A DNA stretch of 64,000 nt from assembly GCF_034555965.1 (NCBI RefSeq), contig NZ_JAYDCK010000002.1:124001-188000 (forward strand), given 5' to 3'. The position numbers and the translations under genes were made by a program. The notes beneath the pieces were generated by a model. It had not been told where the DNA came from. It saw only the letters and a list, made by a program, of their open reading frames with translations, and ran no database searches. Numbering within the stretch: position 1 is the first letter of the stretch; every line of letters starts with the position of its first letter. Below, one piece after another: positions 44,559-53,927 of this stretch. This DNA is from Aquicoccus sp. G2-2 (GTDB lineage Bacteria; Pseudomonadota; Alphaproteobacteria; Rhodobacterales; Rhodobacteraceae).

Positions 44559-45629
44559 TTACCCTGCGACGGTTACTCCGATTTTACCCATGTGCGACTT
44601 TTCCAGAAATGCCTCTTGCGCCGCGCGCAGATCGCGCAACGGATAGGTTTCAGCGACCACAGGGTGGATTTCGCCCGCTTCAATGTAGCTGACCAAGTCC
44701 GTAAAAACGCGCGGGTCCTGCCGTGTGCTGCCGATCAAAGTCAGGTCCTTGAGATAGAGTGTTCGCAGATCAAGTTCGACAATCGGCCCAGCAATAGCCC
44801 CCGATGTCACATAGCGCCCCCGAGGGACCAACGCATCGAGCAGTTCGGGCCAACGCGGCCCACCTACAAGGTCGAGCACGACGTCGAAGGCGTCCTTCGC
44901 ATAGGCATCGCTGCGGTCCATCACCGCATCAGCGCCGAGCGTTTTCAAAGCATCCATCTTCGCCGGGCTGGTGGACGCCGTGACATGCGCACCGCGCCGC
45001 TTTGCGAGTTGCACGGCGGCTGAACCAACGCCGCCCGACGCCCCCGTGATCAGCACACGCTCTGCGCCCAGTCCGGCCCGCTGGATCATGCCTTCAGCTG
45101 TGGAGAACGCGCAAGGAAATGACGCGAGTTCGATGTCGGTGAGCGGACTGTCGATCCGCAATGCATGTTCGTCGTCAACGGTCGTATATTCGGCAAAGCC
45201 GCCGTTGCGCTCCGACCCGAAGGTCACAAGCGCATTCGGCTCCGCGTCAGTAGGGCGGTGCATAGGCCGCACCAGCACGCGCTGGCCAATCCGAGCAGTG
45301 TAGATCCCGTCGCCGACCGCAACGATCTTCCCGCAGCAATCTGCGCCCTGGATGCGCGGAAAGCTGAGCGCACCCGACCAAGCGCCATCGGCATCAGAAG
45401 CACCTGCATACCCCTCCGTGGCAGCCGACCCGGTATCGCCACGCACAGCTTTAGAATACCAGCCCGTTCGAGTGTTAATGTCCGTGTTGTTCACCGCCGA
45501 CGCGCTCACACGGATCAATACCTCTCCAGCTTCCGGACGCGGAACCGGCATATCCTCCCGCCATTCGAGTTTGTCCAACCCTCCATGGCCAGTGAGGACT
45601 ACAGCTTTCATAGTTTCGGGAAGTGTCAT
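44559..45629 (-). CDS. Zinc-binding-type alcohol dehydrogenase family protein
   Basis: 356-aa MDR oxidoreductase. The GroES-like half has VLIRVSASAVNNTDINTRTG and IQGADCCGKIVAVGDGI. The Rossmann half has RVLITGASGGVGSAAVQLAK, then ADAVMDRSDAYAKDAFDVVL. It is probably NADPH-dependent and acts on carbonyl or enone compounds. It is divergent from a TetR regulator; the 70-bp gap holds two matching 18-bp operator-like repeats, so the two genes form a self-contained sensor and detoxification pair. Confidence 0.86.
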   Translation of the reverse strand: MTLPETMKAVVLTGHGGLDKLEWREDMPVPRPEAGEVLIRVSASAVNNTDINTRTGWYSKAVRGDTGSAATEGYAGASDADGAWSGALSFPRIQGADCCGKIVAVGDGIYTARIGQRVLVRPMHRPTDAEPNALVTFGSERNGGFAEYTTVDDEHALRIDSPLTDIELASFPCAFSTAEGMIQRAGLGAERVLITGASGGVGSAAVQLAKRRGAHVTASTSPAKMDALKTLGADAVMDRSDAYAKDAFDVVLDLVGGPRWPELLDALVPRGRYVTSGAIAGPIVELDLRTLYLKDLTLIGSTRQDPRVFTDLVSYIEAGEIHPVVAETYPLRDLRAAQEAFLEKSHMGKIGVTVAG

Positions 45630-45645
45630 ATAGGATTGCTCCAGT

Positions 45646-45663
45646 GTAGAATGATTGCTCTAC
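45646..45663. promoter_or_regulatory. TetR operator-like repeat 1
   Basis: GTAGAATGATTGCTCTAC, an imperfect palindrome with GTAGA/TCTAC ends. It lies 26 bp from its second copy in the divergent promoter region between the dehydrogenase and TetR genes, and is a probable binding site of the TetR product. Both copies fit GTAGARNGATYGCTCTAC. Confidence 0.7.
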
Positions 45664-45671
45664 TTGCGTAG

Positions 45672-45689
45672 GTAGAGAGATCGCTCTAC
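45672..45689. promoter_or_regulatory. TetR operator-like repeat 2
   Basis: GTAGAGAGATCGCTCTAC, a nearly perfect palindrome and the better of the two copies. It lies 11 bp before the TetR ATG, where binding would block its expression. Two adjacent copies suggest cooperative binding and shared control of both divergent genes. Confidence 0.72.
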
Positions 45690-45699
45690 ATCGTCAAGT

Positions 45700-46223
45700 A
45701 TGAGTGATATGATGAGCAAGATATCCGAAGGGCTTGAACGTGCGTTTGCCAGTCGTGGCTTCGCTGAACCCAGTGTTGAGGACCTTCGTGATGCCGCGGG
45801 GGTCAGCCTGCGCACGCTTTATAAGTATACGCCGTCCCGGGCAGAAATGGTGCTGGCAGCGCTGGAAAACCGGCACCAGCGCTATCTCACCCAAGTGTTT
45901 GAAGGTTTACCCAAAGAGCATGATGAGGCGCTCGCTACCATCCTGTCGCGCGTCGGAATGTGGATGGCAACCGAGACCTCCCATGGCTGTCTTTTCCATG
46001 CGGCCGTCGCGGCCGATCCGGAAAGCCTCCCCTTCGCCACCTTCTCGAGCGACATAAATATGAGGTCGCGGAGCGGGCCGCGGCGGCCACCGGGCTCTCT
46101 GGAGCCGAAACAGAACTCTTAGTGATCATCGAGGGTCTTACACAGACTTGGCCTCTGCGGGGCGAGGCCGCGGTCAGAGCAGCTAAGAGGCTAAGTCATG
46201 CGCTGCGGTCACCAAGCGGTTGA
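45700..46223 (+). pseudogene. TetR/AcrR-family regulator, frameshifted
   Basis: The N-terminal HTH is complete (LERAFASRGFAEPSVEDLRD, AAGVSLRTLYKYTPSRAEMV). The ligand domain follows (MWMATETSHGCLFHAAVAAD). The frame fails after PESLP at the CCCC near 46030; one more C gives LRHLLERHKYEVAERAAAA and a normal ending to TGA 46221-46223. As written, the protein would be 140 aa with a wrong tail. DNA binding could survive. Probably represses the divergent dehydrogenase gene through the two operator repeats. Sequence error or real decay cannot be told apart here. Confidence 0.8.
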
Positions 46224-46656
46224 CGGGCTTCATCTCAGATACTCCAGATTGAACTACTACATGAGCGACACGTCATGCGCTGCGAGCCTTGGACGATCGA
46301 GGGGTAAGAAACGACCGTTTGGTCCGTCTCTCAGGCCTTTGACGCTGCTCGGATGCTGCAAAAGGGACGAATGGCCGGTCTCGTGATGCTGCATTGCGGC
46401 GTCGGCACGACCGGTGAATGGCCTGTGTGGATGGCACCCGCATTGCAAGCGATTTCTGTGATTGCGATGGTCTGTCAGTACAGTCGTGTGTCCGGCCTGT
46501 TTGCGTGGCGGTTGCCACTGGCCCTGATGAGTTCCGCAAGCAAGGTTCCTATCGGCTAAACGACCTCGAGGGCCGCGACATTCATCGGAGTGTCCTTACT
46601 CTTGGTTGACTTCGTTTCGCATCATCACATCGAACGTCTTGCATCTCGAGGCAGGA
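46224..46656. other. Non-coding stretch downstream of the IS110-family transposase
   Basis: 432 bp without a supportable gene. For the IS1111 group of IS110 elements, a structured RNA that guides target choice is expected in the non-coding end after the transposase gene, which on the minus strand would be here. I see no clear boundary or repeat, so the RNA is only a candidate by position. Confidence 0.35.
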
Positions 46657-47676
46657 TCAAGCGATCGGCTGCCGGTATTCTTCTCCCTTTGTCAGGATCG
46701 CCCAGATGATCCGGGCGGATTTGTTGGCCATGGCGACTGTTGCCAGTCTGAAGGGTTTCTGATCGAGTAATTTCGCAGTCCAGATGTCGGCTTTCTCTGG
46801 CTTGTTCCTCGCCATGAGCGCTCGTGATGTCATTCCGACGATCAAAAGCTTGCGGATGTATCGGTCACCCTTTTTGGTTATGCGACCAAGGCGTTCTTTG
46901 CCGCCGCTCGATTTATTGAGCGGCGTGAGGCCCAGCCACGCTGCAAAGTCGCGACCAGTCTCGAACTGTTTTGCATCCCCAATGGTGGCGACAACTGCTG
47001 AAGCCGTGATTGGTCCAATACCTGGCATGCTCATCAGTCGCCGCGCGTCGGCATCCAGCCATGCGTGCTGTTCGATCAGCTTCGTTAGCCCATCGATACG
47101 GGCATTGAGGCCGTTCAGTTGATGACACATCACCCCAAGAATGCCGCCCGCGATCTCGGGCATTTCCAACTGCTCTTCAGAACCGTGCTCTCGAGCGAAC
47201 TTGGACACAGCCTCGATGCCTGTCGGCAGGATGTGCCCGAACTCCCGGAGTATGCTTCGGATCATGTTCACGACTTGGGTACGCTGACGGACGACCAGGT
47301 CTCGTACTCGGTGAATGGCCAACACCGCCTGCTGGTCTTCGGATTTGATCTCAACGAACAGCATGCTCGGTCGGCGCACCGCTTCGCAGATCGCCTCCGC
47401 ATCGGCCGCATCCGTCTTGCCGCGCTTCACATATGGTTTGACGTACGCCGCGGGCATGAGACGAACGTCGTGTCCGAGCTTGCGCAGTTCGCGGCCCCAG
47501 TGGTGGGACGAGCCGCAAGCCTCCATCCCGACCACACATCGCGGCAATGTCTCGAAGAAAGAGAGCAGCTTTGCGCGCTTGATCTTCTTGTTGATGATCC
47601 TGCGTCCGGTGGCTGAAACGCAGTGCACCTGAAAAACATCCTTGGCCAAATCGAGGCCCACTGTCTTTACTGTCAT
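46657..47676 (-). CDS. IS110-family (IS1111-like) transposase
   Basis: 339-aa DEDD-type recombinase. The RuvC-like N-terminal domain has VGLDLAKDVFQVHCVSATG, CVVGMEACGSSHHWGREL and GKTDAADAEAICEAVRRP, carrying the acidic residues. The C-terminal Tnp_20 domain has MSMPGIGPITASAVVATIGD and DFAAWLGLTPLNKSSGGKER, including the Ser of the catalytic Ser region. Length is normal and no damage is visible. The Ser-Gly-Gly-Lys region is nearest to the IS1111 subgroup. Elements of this family use a guide RNA from their non-coding ends. Confidence 0.9.
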   Translation of the reverse strand: MTVKTVGLDLAKDVFQVHCVSATGRRIINKKIKRAKLLSFFETLPRCVVGMEACGSSHHWGRELRKLGHDVRLMPAAYVKPYVKRGKTDAADAEAICEAVRRPSMLFVEIKSEDQQAVLAIHRVRDLVVRQRTQVVNMIRSILREFGHILPTGIEAVSKFAREHGSEEQLEMPEIAGGILGVMCHQLNGLNARIDGLTKLIEQHAWLDADARRLMSMPGIGPITASAVVATIGDAKQFETGRDFAAWLGLTPLNKSSGGKERLGRITKKGDRYIRKLLIVGMTSRALMARNKPEKADIWTAKLLDQKPFRLATVAMANKSARIIWAILTKGEEYRQPIA

Positions 47677-47677
47677 C

Positions 47678-47751
47678 GGATGGCTCCTTTCCTAACAGTC
47701 GATAACAACTGCACTTTGGCACGTTCGATGCCGGTGGAGCAGGAGCCATCC
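47678..47751. repeat. 11-bp inverted repeat upstream of the IS110-family transposase
   Basis: GGATGGCTCCT (47678-47688) and AGGAGCCATCC (47741-47751) are perfect inverted copies around a 52-nt loop, directly before the transposase start. This could be a subterminal repeat of the IS1111 type or a fold of the element's non-coding RNA. The element border on this side is not defined. Confidence 0.55.
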
Positions 47752-47929
47752 ACCTCATCCGGTTTGGGCCGTGAACGACGAAAGGCATGATTTTCGATCC
47801 GCTGATGCTCTGCGACGCCGAGACTGTCTCTCTTTTAGCCCCTTTTGACCCGGATCCAACACGCGGATACAAGGGAACAATGAAATGCGTTCGACTGGCG
47901 GCAGGGCTTGCCGGTCGCAAGGAGTGTGA

Positions 47930-48340
47930 ATGGACAACAATCCGACCACGGGACAATGCCTTTGTGGCGCTGTGAAATTCCGCATATCAGGAGAGTTCGA
48001 TAGCTTTTTCCTGTGCCACTGCTCCCGCTGCCGCAAGGACAGCGGTTCGGCCCATTCGGCAAACCTGTTTTCGTCCACTGCCAAAATCACATGGGTGTCA
48101 GGCGAGGCAAACATCAAGACGTTTCATCTCCCTGGTTCACGCCACATGAAGAGCTTTTGCTCCGATTGCGGGTCCGCACTGCCTATTTCCCAGCCAGAGG
48201 TCGGTTTGCTTGCGGTGCCCGCGGGCTCGCTTGACAGCCCAATCGACATTCGACCCAACGCGCATATCTGCTGTTCCAGTCGCGCAAACTGGGACGAAGC
48301 CCTGGCTTCCATCGAAAGGATCGACGGACTGCCTGGCTGA
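47930..48340 (+). CDS. GFA-family (CENP-V/GFA) protein
   Basis: 136-aa zinc protein of the Gfa-like family. The cysteine motifs are complete: CLCGAVKF, CHCSRCRKDSGS and SFCSDCGSALP, which bind two zinc ions. The family name comes from glutathione-dependent formaldehyde activation, but most members have no proven activity. ATG 47930 has AAGGAGTG upstream. It lies alone between the IS110 element and a minus-strand GcvT-like gene. Confidence 0.86.
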   Translation: MDNNPTTGQCLCGAVKFRISGEFDSFFLCHCSRCRKDSGSAHSANLFSSTAKITWVSGEANIKTFHLPGSRHMKSFCSDCGSALPISQPEVGLLAVPAGSLDSPIDIRPNAHICCSSRANWDEALASIERIDGLPG

Positions 48341-48642
48341 AAGGGCGCGCTGATGATGCATCTCAGATAATAGCCAGACGATAAGGACGCGACCATCGGC
48401 GTCGTTCGGCTCTGCTGTCATTCAAAAGACAGAGATGCTGCGTGATGCACGAATGGCCGCAATGGCGGACCGCATTGCGGCATTTTGAAGTGGCGGCCAA
48501 GGTCGGCTCTGGGCCGCTAACCCTCTAAGGCGCCAGCATATATGAAATTTGGTTCGAGATCGGGAAACCGGCCTCAAAGCCCCTTGGCCAATAAATCGTT
48601 GCCCGCGTCACGGCCGGCCATCTGGCGCGGCTCGGCCATGGC
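48341..48642. other. Non-coding gap
   Basis: About 300 bp between convergent genes. I see no coding frame of quality, terminator or repeat. It may hold fragments of older DNA. Confidence 0.35.
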
Positions 48643-49733
48643 TCAGCCGTGGGTGCGTGCCTTCTGCGGATCATATGCGGGGCTCGCTATGATGGTTGCC
48701 GTGGTCTCCAAACCGTCGCCCTTCACAGCCAAAGACGTGCCAACGGACAACCCGGGCTGCACATGCGCCAAGGCCAGTGATTTTCCCATGCGATGAGAAT
48801 AGCAGGGGCTGTTGATGACGCCGACAGGCTCGCCAGACAAGAAAAGGATTTCGCCACCGTCCACCATGTCCGGGTGGTTGATATCAAGGCAGACGTTGTT
48901 GACCCTCTCAGCCCCTTTTGCGGCCATGACAGCCGACTTACCGCGAAAGACCCCTTTGACCTGCTGACGGTAAAGCCAAGGCAGACTTCCCAGGGGGTGT
49001 TGTTTTCAGACATGTCGTAGCCATAGAATAACAGGCCCGCTTCGATCCGCAGCTTGTCGAGTGCGGTGAAGGAACAGGGCATCACGCCCGCTTCGATAAG
49101 CCTGTCCCAAATATCGGTGATGACACTGCCATCTGCGAAAATCTCGTAGCCTCGCTCGCCGGAATAGCGGGTTCGCGAGATGCGGCAGGGATGGCCAAAG
49201 AGGGTTGCGGGGGCGTGGTGAAAGTAAGCCAGCGCGCCGAGGTCGATGTCGGTATGTTGCCTTAGGATATCGAGCGCCGCAGGGCCCTGCACCGACAGGT
49301 CGTGCAGATCATCGGTAAACTGTACCTCGACATCACGGCCGTGGGCCGATGTTTGGAGCAGTGCCATTGTGTCACCAGAGCCATGCACTATCATCCATTC
49401 ATCAGCCCCGTTGTTCGACACGATGGCGTCATCGGCGATCCCGCCCTGTTCTGTCAGCACGCATAGATACGCCGCCTTGCCCGGCGTGAGTTTCGACAAA
49501 TCCCGTGTGGTCAGGTGGTCCAGGACGGCCTGCGCGTCTGGGCCGCGAACCATCACCTTCTTCAGGGGCGACAAATCGAACATGCCGGCCCGGTCGCGCA
49601 CGGCGTCATGCTCATCTCTTGGATCGGTCGCATAGGTCCAGGCGGTGCCCATCCCGTTCCAGTCCTCCAGCCCCGATCCAAGGGCGGCGTGGCGGGAGGC
49701 AAGTGCCGAGGTGCGGCTGAGTTCGTCGGTCAT
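48643..49733 (-). pseudogene. GcvT-like aminomethyltransferase family protein, frameshifted
   Basis: Folate-binding GcvT-fold protein (YgfZ/GcvT/DMGDH-like). The N-terminus reads MTDELSRTSALASRHAALGS. Core motifs are RDRAGMFDLSPLKKVMVRGP, CRISRTRYSGERGYEIFADG and ALDKLRIEAGLLFYGYDMSE. After LGFTVS the frame fails near 48963. One added G gives RVKGVFRGKSAVMAAKGAER and the normal C-terminal barrel (GEPVGVINSPCYSHRMGKSL), ending at 48643. The family moves one-carbon units from N-methyl or S-methyl compounds to tetrahydrofolate. Beside the MttB-like gene this suggests demethylation of a betaine-type substrate. Confidence 0.82.
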
Positions 49734-49817
49734 ATGGTGTCCTTTCTAATACCATTCATCCGGAGTTGCGGCCTTGCGATCGGCGACGAAATCTTCAAGG
49801 GCACTCCGCACGCCGGG

Positions 49818-51287
49818 CTACATTTCTGGCTGTTGATAGTCGAGCAGCATCTGCTGCCAGCGCGCCGTGGCCCGCTGATCGGCCGTGAGAGACCCGCTCT
49901 CCGCCCATGTCTCGAAAGGGCCAGCATCCGGTATCTGCGGCTCGAAATTGGCCGAGGCATAATGGCGCAGGGTGTGGCTGATGGAGAGGAAATTCTCGCC
50001 CGGTCCGGTCTCGAGATAGGCATCGCGGCCAAAGGCTTCATCTTCGGTGTCAAACCCTTGCAAGAGTTTCAACGTCGCGCCGCAGTGGTCGAGATCCATC
50101 ACGAATTTCTCGTAGGACATCACCAGCCCGCCTTCGAGCCAGCCTGCAGCATGCCAGACCTGATGCGCCCCAGAGAGAAGTGTCGCCCACATGGCGCCGG
50201 TGCTGTCTTGCATCGCTTGGCCGTCCGGCGCGTTCGACGCGGTGATCTGCCCGCCACCCGAGCGCACGGGTACGCCGAGCCGCCGTCCCAGTTGGCTGAG
50301 CGCCATCGTGGTCATGTTGGCCTCGGGCGAGCCAAAGGTGAGCGCGCCGGTGCGCAGGTTCATGGTGGAATGGAAGCTTCCGAGCACCACGGGGCAGCCG
50401 GGCCGGACAATCTGCGCCAGCGCGATGCCGACCATTGCCTCGGCCAGCGTCTGCGCCGCCACGGCAGCAGGCGAAAGCGGCCCCATCGCGCCGGCAAAGA
50501 TGGCTGGAGAGACACAGACACATTGGTTCGCTTTCGCATAGCAGCGCAAAGCAGCCGACATGGTATCGTCAAAGATCAGCGGTGAATTGACGTTGATGTT
50601 GGCCTGCATCACCGCATTGCGTTCCATGACATCACGTCCGAAGACGAGGCGCGCCATTTCGATGCTGTCCTGCGCGCGGTCGGGCGCGGTAACCGAGCCC
50701 ATGAAAGGCTTGGTCGACAGGGTGAGGTGCGCCAGCATCATGTCCAGATGCCGCTTATTCACAGCAATATCCGTCGGCTCCACCACAGTGCCGCCGGAAT
50801 GATGCAAAACCGGCGTGCAATAGGCGAGCTTCACGAAGTTGCGGAAATCCTCCAGCGTTGCATAGCGGCGCCCCCGCGCCAGATCGCTCACGAAAGGAGA
50901 GCCATAGCCGGGCATCAGCACGACATTGTCGCCACCAAGCGTCACGGTGTTGCTTGGGTCGCGTGCGTGCAGCTTGAAGGTCTCGGGCGCGCTGGCGCAA
51001 AGAGCGCGCAAAAGACCCGGCTCGAAACGCACGCGTGTGCCATCCACCCGCGCACCCGCTTGGGCAAACAGATCGAGCGCGTCGCGGTCGTATCGAAACT
51101 CCACGCCGATCTTGTCGAGTATTCAGTCCGCCTGATCCTCGATTCGGGAAAGTTCTGCCTCTCCGACAAGCTCATAGGGCGGTATCTTACGCCCCATGAA
51201 GGGTAGGGCTTCGGCCTGTGCGTTGTGCCGCGACAGACGACCCCGGCGCGTTCTGCCCCGCCGCATCGCCGGCTGTGCCGGAGGCAT
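49818..51287 (-). pseudogene. MttB-like (trimethylamine/betaine methyltransferase) protein with in-frame TGA
   Basis: Non-pyrrolysine MttB superfamily protein. ATG 51287 reads MPPAQPAMRRGRTRRGRLSR, then PPYELVGEAELSRIEDQAD, TGA (51123-51125) and ILDKIGVEFRYDRDALDLFA, all in one frame. In the family an aromatic or helical residue stands there; TGG (Trp) to TGA is the simplest change. The rest is complete (LMPGYGSPFVSDLARGRRYA, NINVNSPLIFDDTMSAALRC, VVLGSFHSTMNLRTGALTFG). Such proteins move methyl groups from quaternary amines to a corrinoid or folate acceptor. Internal re-initiation at GTG 51104 could still give a shortened protein. Confidence 0.82.
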
Positions 51288-51415
51288 CACTGTGTTCAGT
51301 TTAACCAACGCCTTTTTCCCTTTTACAAATCCCCAAGTTCCATTGACCACGGAAAATACAACTGAAAAATCGAAATTTTCTTTCCTCGGTGTTGAAAAAT
51401 TTTATACTCCAGAAT

Positions 51416-52288
51416 ATGCGCAACCGCTTTCATCACCATGATTCACTCCGGCTCTTTGCGGAGATCGCACGGCACCCGAGCTTTTCCACTGCGGCCGAGG
51501 CCCTGAACATGACCAAGGGCGCGATCAGCTATCAGATAAAGACGTTGGAGGCCGACCTCGGCATGGTCTTGTTCAGACGCACCGCGCGTGGTGTCACATT
51601 GACCGGTGAAGGCCTGAAGGTGTTGGCCGCCAGTCAAACCCGCTATGAGGAAATCGAAGCGGAGCTTCAGACCCTCAAGGGGGCAACCTCTCAAAGCCTG
51701 ACGGTCGGAGTTTCGACATATTTCGCTGCGCGCTGGCTCTCGGCGCGGCTGATGACCTTCATGCAGCAGCATCAAGACGTGCAACTGCGCATCCAGCCGA
51801 TGATCCAGTTCTCGGACCATGAAATGAAGGATGTCGATCTGGCGATCAGATGGGGCAATGGTCAGTGGGACGACGGGGTCGTGACGCCTTTCATGCCGAT
51901 GCCTACCTTCCCCGTCGGAAATTCAGTCGCCGCGCGTCGCGTGGAGAGGCTGGGGATGAGAAAGGCAATCTCGGATTTCACCTTGCTTCGGGATCGCGAT
52001 GACAGCAACGCATGGTCGGATTGGCTGGGCGCCGCCGCGCTGCCTCCGCAGGCCCGCCGTGACGTGTTGATCATCCCGGACCCGAATGTCCGGGTGCAGG
52101 CGGTGATCAACGGTCAGGGAATTGCGTTGATGGATGAGCTTGTCGAGAATGAACTGGCAGATGCAAAGCTGGCGCGTTTGTCAGCGACTGCGCTCCCCGA
52201 CTACGGTTATTTCATCTACCGTTCTCACCGAGCCCCGGAAACAGAACCGACCCGGGTGTTTTCTGACTGGTTGTTGAGCCACACATGA
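51416..52288 (+). CDS. LysR-family regulator (GcvA-like)
   Basis: 290 aa from ATG 51416 (MRNRFHHHDSLRLFAEIARH). The HTH reads FSTAAEALNMTKGAISYQIK, and LEADLGMVLFRRTARGVTLT completes the winged domain. The effector domain is intact (LTVGVSTYFAARWLSARLMT, DVDLAIRWGNGQWDDGVVTP). GcvA-type LysR proteins often control glycine, one-carbon or lactam genes. It is divergent from the MttB-like gene, 128 bp away, and so is a likely regulator of the MttB/GcvT pair. The SD is weak. Confidence 0.86.
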   Translation: MRNRFHHHDSLRLFAEIARHPSFSTAAEALNMTKGAISYQIKTLEADLGMVLFRRTARGVTLTGEGLKVLAASQTRYEEIEAELQTLKGATSQSLTVGVSTYFAARWLSARLMTFMQQHQDVQLRIQPMIQFSDHEMKDVDLAIRWGNGQWDDGVVTPFMPMPTFPVGNSVAARRVERLGMRKAISDFTLLRDRDDSNAWSDWLGAAALPPQARRDVLIIPDPNVRVQAVINGQGIALMDELVENELADAKLARLSATALPDYGYFIYRSHRAPETEPTRVFSDWLLSHT

Positions 52289-52604
52289 GCAATCCTTCAC
52301 TCGGAGGGCCAAATGGCCGTATTGCCCGTGTTCCAGTCGTCTGCTGAAAAATCCTGCATTATCTATGAAAGTCCGGAATGACGAGCCGCAGCGCAGCATG
52401 ACAATAGGGCGCCAATGGCCGGATGGGGCTGGTGCTTCCCGGCTCCAGTTTCTTGAGCCTGGTGTCCCGATTGTGGCTCGTGCCGTAAGTCTCGTCGCAC
52501 CCCTTGGATTAGATCGATCTGAGATGCGACCGCGGCCAGCCGTTCCCGGCACATGCATAAAATTCCCCATTCTGGTTTGGATGATTATTGCATGTCAGTC
52601 GGAG
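52289..52604. other. Non-coding gap
   Basis: 316 bp between a LysR gene and the convergent M24-family gene. No supportable gene, terminator or repeat seen. Confidence 0.35.
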
Positions 52605-53864
52605 TTAGAAATCTTCCCAAGGGAAGCTTTCCAATCTCTCGATTCCGGTTTCCGTTACCAAAACTTGCGTCTCAAGCTTTACACTTTCAGATCCTTGTTC
52701 AGCCACGAGACTTTCAACACAGATTACCATACCAGGTTCGAAAACACCTGAGGTCGCGGTGTCGTCAAAGTCCAAATGGAGCGGGATAACTGGCCATTCA
52801 TCTGCCATCCCGACACCGTGCGCTGCCAGTGAATAACGATAGTCGACATGTTGTGCGGGAATCCGCCAGCTTTTATCATTAAAATCAACGAAACTCATTC
52901 CTGGCTTCAAAATATCGAGGTTATGCGTGATCTGCTCCAGCGCGGTTGCATAAATGCGCCGCTGGGTGCTGGTCAGGGGCGTATGGCCACAGGTCCAACT
53001 GCGGGACAGGTCGGCGCAGTAGCCATAGGGGCCGATCATGTCGGTATCAAATGAGATCATCTCGCCCGCCCTGCAGGCCCGGTCCGAGCACTCTTTGTAC
53101 CAGGGATTCGTGTTCGGGCCGCAGGTTAACAGTTTGGTTTCCAGCCAATCGCCACCCGAGCGCGCATTCTCAAAATGAAGGTGCGCCCAAAGCTCGCGCT
53201 CGGTTGCACCGGGGAGCGAATGCTCGTAAATGCGCGCCATCCCTGCCTCGCAAACCCGGATCGTCCAGCGCATCAGCTCGATTTCCTCTGCCGACTTGAT
53301 GGAGCGCGCCCGTTCGGTCAATTCACAGCCTTCTACATCGATGACGCCGCGTGATCTGAGCGCATGCAGACCCGGCCCATCCAGCCTGTCGATTGCAAGC
53401 CGCATGTTGCCCCCGCCATGGTGACGCAATAGACCAGCGATTTCGTCGGCCCAGACTCCGGTAGCGGCAGACGCCTTGTCCCCCTTGGTCATGAACATCC
53501 ACGAGACGGCGGTGCGTATCTCATCAATGCCGGGCAAACCGTCATTCAGATGTTCGCACCCCTTGAACTCCCAAAGGATTGCCGGGCCGCCAGCAAGAAT
53601 CAGGGCGTAGCGCACCGGATTGTGGCTGGTCCACACCTGCATGTTCGAGCTGTCGAACGCATAACGGATGTTGATCGGGTCATAGAGCAGAAGCCCTGCC
53701 ACGTCGTGCACTGCCATCTGATCACGCAGACGGCCCAGACGGTACCGACGCGCCCTATCCCGCGTTGCCTGAGAAATCGGGCTGATCAACGGTTTGTCTG
53801 CACCTCCACGGTTCAGATAGGTCAGTTTTCGCTCATCTTTGAATGCGTTCTGTGTCTGGGTCAT
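52605..53864 (-). CDS. M24-family (aminopeptidase-fold) protein, DddP-like
   Basis: 419-aa pita-bread-fold metalloprotein. The sequence resembles the DMSP lyase DddP of Roseovarius over long stretches (YDPINIRYAFDSSNMQVWTS, NPWYKECSDR, EMISFDTDMIGPYGYCADLS). The metal ligands D273, D275, D285, H349, E384 and E398 are present. So are the DddP catalytic Tyr (Y344, five before the His) and Asp (D355, six after it). It may cleave DMSP or, more cautiously, another sulfonium or betaine compound; ordinary creatinase/prolidase-like members share much of this frame. Neighbours (MttB-like, GcvT-like, ammonia-lyase-like) fit catabolism of a methylated onium compound. Confidence 0.72.
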   Translation of the reverse strand: MTQTQNAFKDERKLTYLNRGGADKPLISPISQATRDRARRYRLGRLRDQMAVHDVAGLLLYDPINIRYAFDSSNMQVWTSHNPVRYALILAGGPAILWEFKGCEHLNDGLPGIDEIRTAVSWMFMTKGDKASAATGVWADEIAGLLRHHGGGNMRLAIDRLDGPGLHALRSRGVIDVEGCELTERARSIKSAEEIELMRWTIRVCEAGMARIYEHSLPGATERELWAHLHFENARSGGDWLETKLLTCGPNTNPWYKECSDRACRAGEMISFDTDMIGPYGYCADLSRSWTCGHTPLTSTQRRIYATALEQITHNLDILKPGMSFVDFNDKSWRIPAQHVDYRYSLAAHGVGMADEWPVIPLHLDFDDTATSGVFEPGMVICVESLVAEQGSESVKLETQVLVTETGIERLESFPWEDF

Positions 53865-53927
53865 TTGCTTTCTCGCAATATGCAGCGGTCACAAGTCTGG
53901 CGAAGCGAAGAAGGAGGCGGCCGACGC

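Noticed and set aside
51123-51125. TGA in the MttB-like gene read as selenocysteine, or a link to the pyrrolysine-containing MttB
   Set aside because: Pyrrolysine uses TAG, not TGA. The position is near the N-terminus, away from the active site. No SECIS-like element or Sec machinery is seen. A plain TGG to TGA change is simpler.
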